From NCBI RefSeq assembly GCF_009389715.1, contig NC_052404.1, positions 8,392,745 to 8,456,744 of the forward strand: DNA of 64,000 nucleotides, written 5' to 3'. Below the pieces are notes generated by a model. The model was not told the origin of the DNA. It did not search any database and saw only the letters and a program-made list of their open reading frames with translations. The stretch comes from Phoenix dactylifera. Lineage: Eukaryota; Streptophyta; Magnoliopsida; Arecales; Arecaceae. Every line of letters starts with the position of its first letter. Position 1 is the first letter of the stretch. The translations under genes were made by a program, and so were the position numbers. Shown here piece after piece: positions 61,756-64,000 of the stretch.

Positions 61756-64000
61756 AGATAAGCAACATTGTTAACTTTAGCATGGTTGGCAATATGAAGA
61801 GATTTTTAAGTGTCATGATACCGATGCTTGATATATAATTCACTTGAAGCATGTGGTTTGCAATCATCTTATTTCTTGAAAAAATTTAAATATTTTCTTC
61901 TATTTTCAGCACAATCATACTACTAAAATCCAAATATCCAGAAAGATGATTTTTAAAATTTCTTTTTCGTGTTGAATGTTAGGAGGTCTATTTTCTTTAA
62001 TTGATTTAAACATTTGCTTTTGGGAAAAAATTCGAATTTTCAAAATAAAATGCTCATTAGTAACCTTTATGATCTTGATGCAAGAAGTCTTCTCAACTCA
62101 TATGCAAGCAATGCTATGTGACAAAAAATGCATTAACATATTTATGTGACTACTGAAGCTTAACAAATTTTATTATCATGGTTATCCCTAACTTACTAAC
62201 AATCTCAATGATATATATAAAATCTAGGAATTGCTAATGCTTTAAATATGAAGTATTATCATTATTACATTCCCAGACAAAATTTTTATATTTAAGATGT
62301 GTCCCTGAGGGGAAAGTTTTTCTAAGACACATAACTGCAAAAACATGATTTCTGTAAAACATATTTTATAAAAAAAAGAGAACCCATTTTTCATAAAAAT
62401 GCATTATCGTGTTTTATGACTTACTATTTTTGCAAAACAATTTTTGTAAGGGTTATTTATTTTAAATTTTATATAAAATTGTTTTGGTAAATCTAAATGC
62501 ATAATTTAAGTGCTAACCAAGCTAAGATAAGATTACTGAAATATGGAACATGTCATAAATTTACAAATTTTGTTTTTTTTTATAAATGAGTTTATAGAAG
62601 ATAAGAAATTAGAAGTCAAAAATGAAATTTGACAGTACAAAAGAGAAAAAAAAACTCATAAATCACATAATTATTTATTGTGCCAACTATTTTACCTAGT
62701 AATGTGAAAGGAATGAAGTGGGAAAGTAATTTAATTAAAACTTAAAAAGATCAAGCCTATACAATGGACATCTAATAGGATATCAAGAGGTTTCGTGAAT
62801 AATACTAGCCTGCCAAAATTTATAAAGTTTATACTTGAAATATTTGAAGTAAACTTTTGCCTGGATTGCCACCTATTACAGTCACAATAGGTGGCGAGGG
62901 AATCCTTCAAATCCAATGCCCCACCTACAAGTCTCCTCAACCTTCATATCTCATTGTTCCTCCTAAATGCACCAATACCTGTTGCAATTACAAGAAGTGG
63001 CAAGTAATTTTTCACATAAGAAATTGATTCTTACCAATATATGATACCAGGGTGCACCAGTTCAATCATCTAAAAGCTTCATATGACTTACAAAATTTGG
63101 TATTATATTTGGGGAATGGTTGAATCATGAGACACCATATAAACATCATTTAAAACTGAGGAACTTATCGAATGACTGGTCAGCACCCAGTAACATTTTT
63201 CTTATAATTATGTTGATTATCACTCGGATGCATTTAATTGGATTATTCAATATTTTTTTCTTTTATGTAGCCAAACTGTGTTTCATTTAGTAGCTTGACT
63301 CAGGGTAGAACCAATATAGATAAGTTAGTATGTAATATTTGGACCAAATACTATTTCTATGTTTCTAATCTGATTAGATTAAAATGTTCAATAAAATTGG
63401 CAACATTTTTTGGGAAGTTCTTATTCATTTTAAAAATATTGAATTATCCGAGACCTGTTTGACAATTACAAAATAGATAGATTTTTGCAAATAAAGCAGT
63501 AGAAAGCTTCTGCATTCTAATAAAACAATTATCGGCATATTTGTTTTTTTTTTTTTTTTTGGTCCTACTACAACACTTACATGCTGTGATAGGGAAAAAA
63601 AGATTTAATGCCTACATCTTAAATAGTAATATCATCATATACATGCATAAAATTTTGTTTATTCCTAGCAGTCTAATAAGGTATACCACCATCAATGTCA
63701 TTGAGTGGCACTCAAGTCAAGTTGGCAATCTGAGTAGATGACAATACCTTTCGAATTTTAATTAATACTAATGACTATTTAAGCTACATTTATATGAAAA
63801 TTATTAGCTTAGAATTCATCATACTTTATGGTTAGAATTGAAGGTGGTATCAACTCCTATAGATTATTTTACTGACAATATTGGAAAACTCATGCATACA
63901 GTCTTGTCCAGGTGTCCCACACACTTGGAAAGTGCATCTCATTCACCCTTATTTGGCTTTTTGCTTTTATCTCAGATATTTTAGATTGATTTCTTTTATG
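60500..64000. other. AT-rich intergenic DNA
   Basis: No gene or convincing exon recognised. It contains the (TA)n tract at 61661-61751. The 69-residue minus-strand frame at 62731-62940 and the 66-residue frame at 63541-63741 have no recognisable motifs. Confidence 0.6.
61661..61751. repeat. long (TA)n microsatellite
   Basis: About 45 uninterrupted TA dinucleotides. Open frames through it (Tyr-Ile repeats) are artefacts. Confidence 0.97.

Noticed and set aside
1-64000. CRISPR arrays, bacterial operons, tRNA or rRNA genes
   Set aside because: None seen. The window is plant nuclear DNA; the tRNA-like boxes belong to SINEs and lack a complete cloverleaf.

Overview
The window is a stretch of plant nuclear DNA. 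All five confidently recognised genes have plant-type orthologues. Four have GT-AG introns that join in frame, and the AT-rich intergenic space is full of small TIR elements, SINEs, LINE fragments and microsatellites. A GC-rich single-exon EF-hand gene inside AT-rich DNA, together with introns of 2-3 kb that carry transposon remnants, suggests a monocot, perhaps a palm. The species is inference only.

Layout. (1) 1-2424: intergenic, with one inverted short copy of a Tourist/PIF-like TIR element and a possible orphan exon. (2) 2425-7048, minus: a complete five-exon reticulon-like protein (RTNLB, 249 aa). (3) 8751-9323, minus: an intronless calmodulin-like protein of the CML42/43 type (190 aa). 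(4) 9.4-20.7 kb: a long gene-poor interval holding a 195-bp tandem duplication, a GC-rich island, a head-to-tail dimer of 1.4-kb TIR elements, a SINE with target-site duplication and a 5'-truncated LINE with an RNase H domain. (5) 21652-34096, plus: a ten-coding-exon PIN-LIKES (PILS) auxin carrier (416 aa) with an antisense RTE-type LINE fragment in intron 8. (6) 36708-55647, plus: a twenty-exon mitochondrial half-ABC transporter of the ATM3/ABCB25 type (768 aa). Its introns hold two related GC-rich TIR elements and a second SINE of the family seen at 18.6 kb. A 13-codon uORF precedes its start. (7) 57546-59753, minus, convergent with ATM3: a two-exon domesticated Mutator transposase of the MUSTANG type (711 aa; PB1, MuDR N-terminal, MULE, SWIM and CCHC regions). 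(8) 60.5-64 kb: AT-rich intergenic DNA with a 90-bp (TA)n tract.

The genes are ordinary, unlinked plant housekeeping or signalling genes: ER shaping, calcium sensing, auxin compartmentation, Fe-S/sulfur export, and a transposase-derived regulator. They do not form a pathway cluster. I found no convincing new multi-gene system. The more interesting material is in the mobile-element structure and in the altered catalytic motif of the MUSTANG protein. Exon coordinates were worked out by hand from splice sites and reading-frame continuity. Every multi-exon CDS closes to a whole number of codons.
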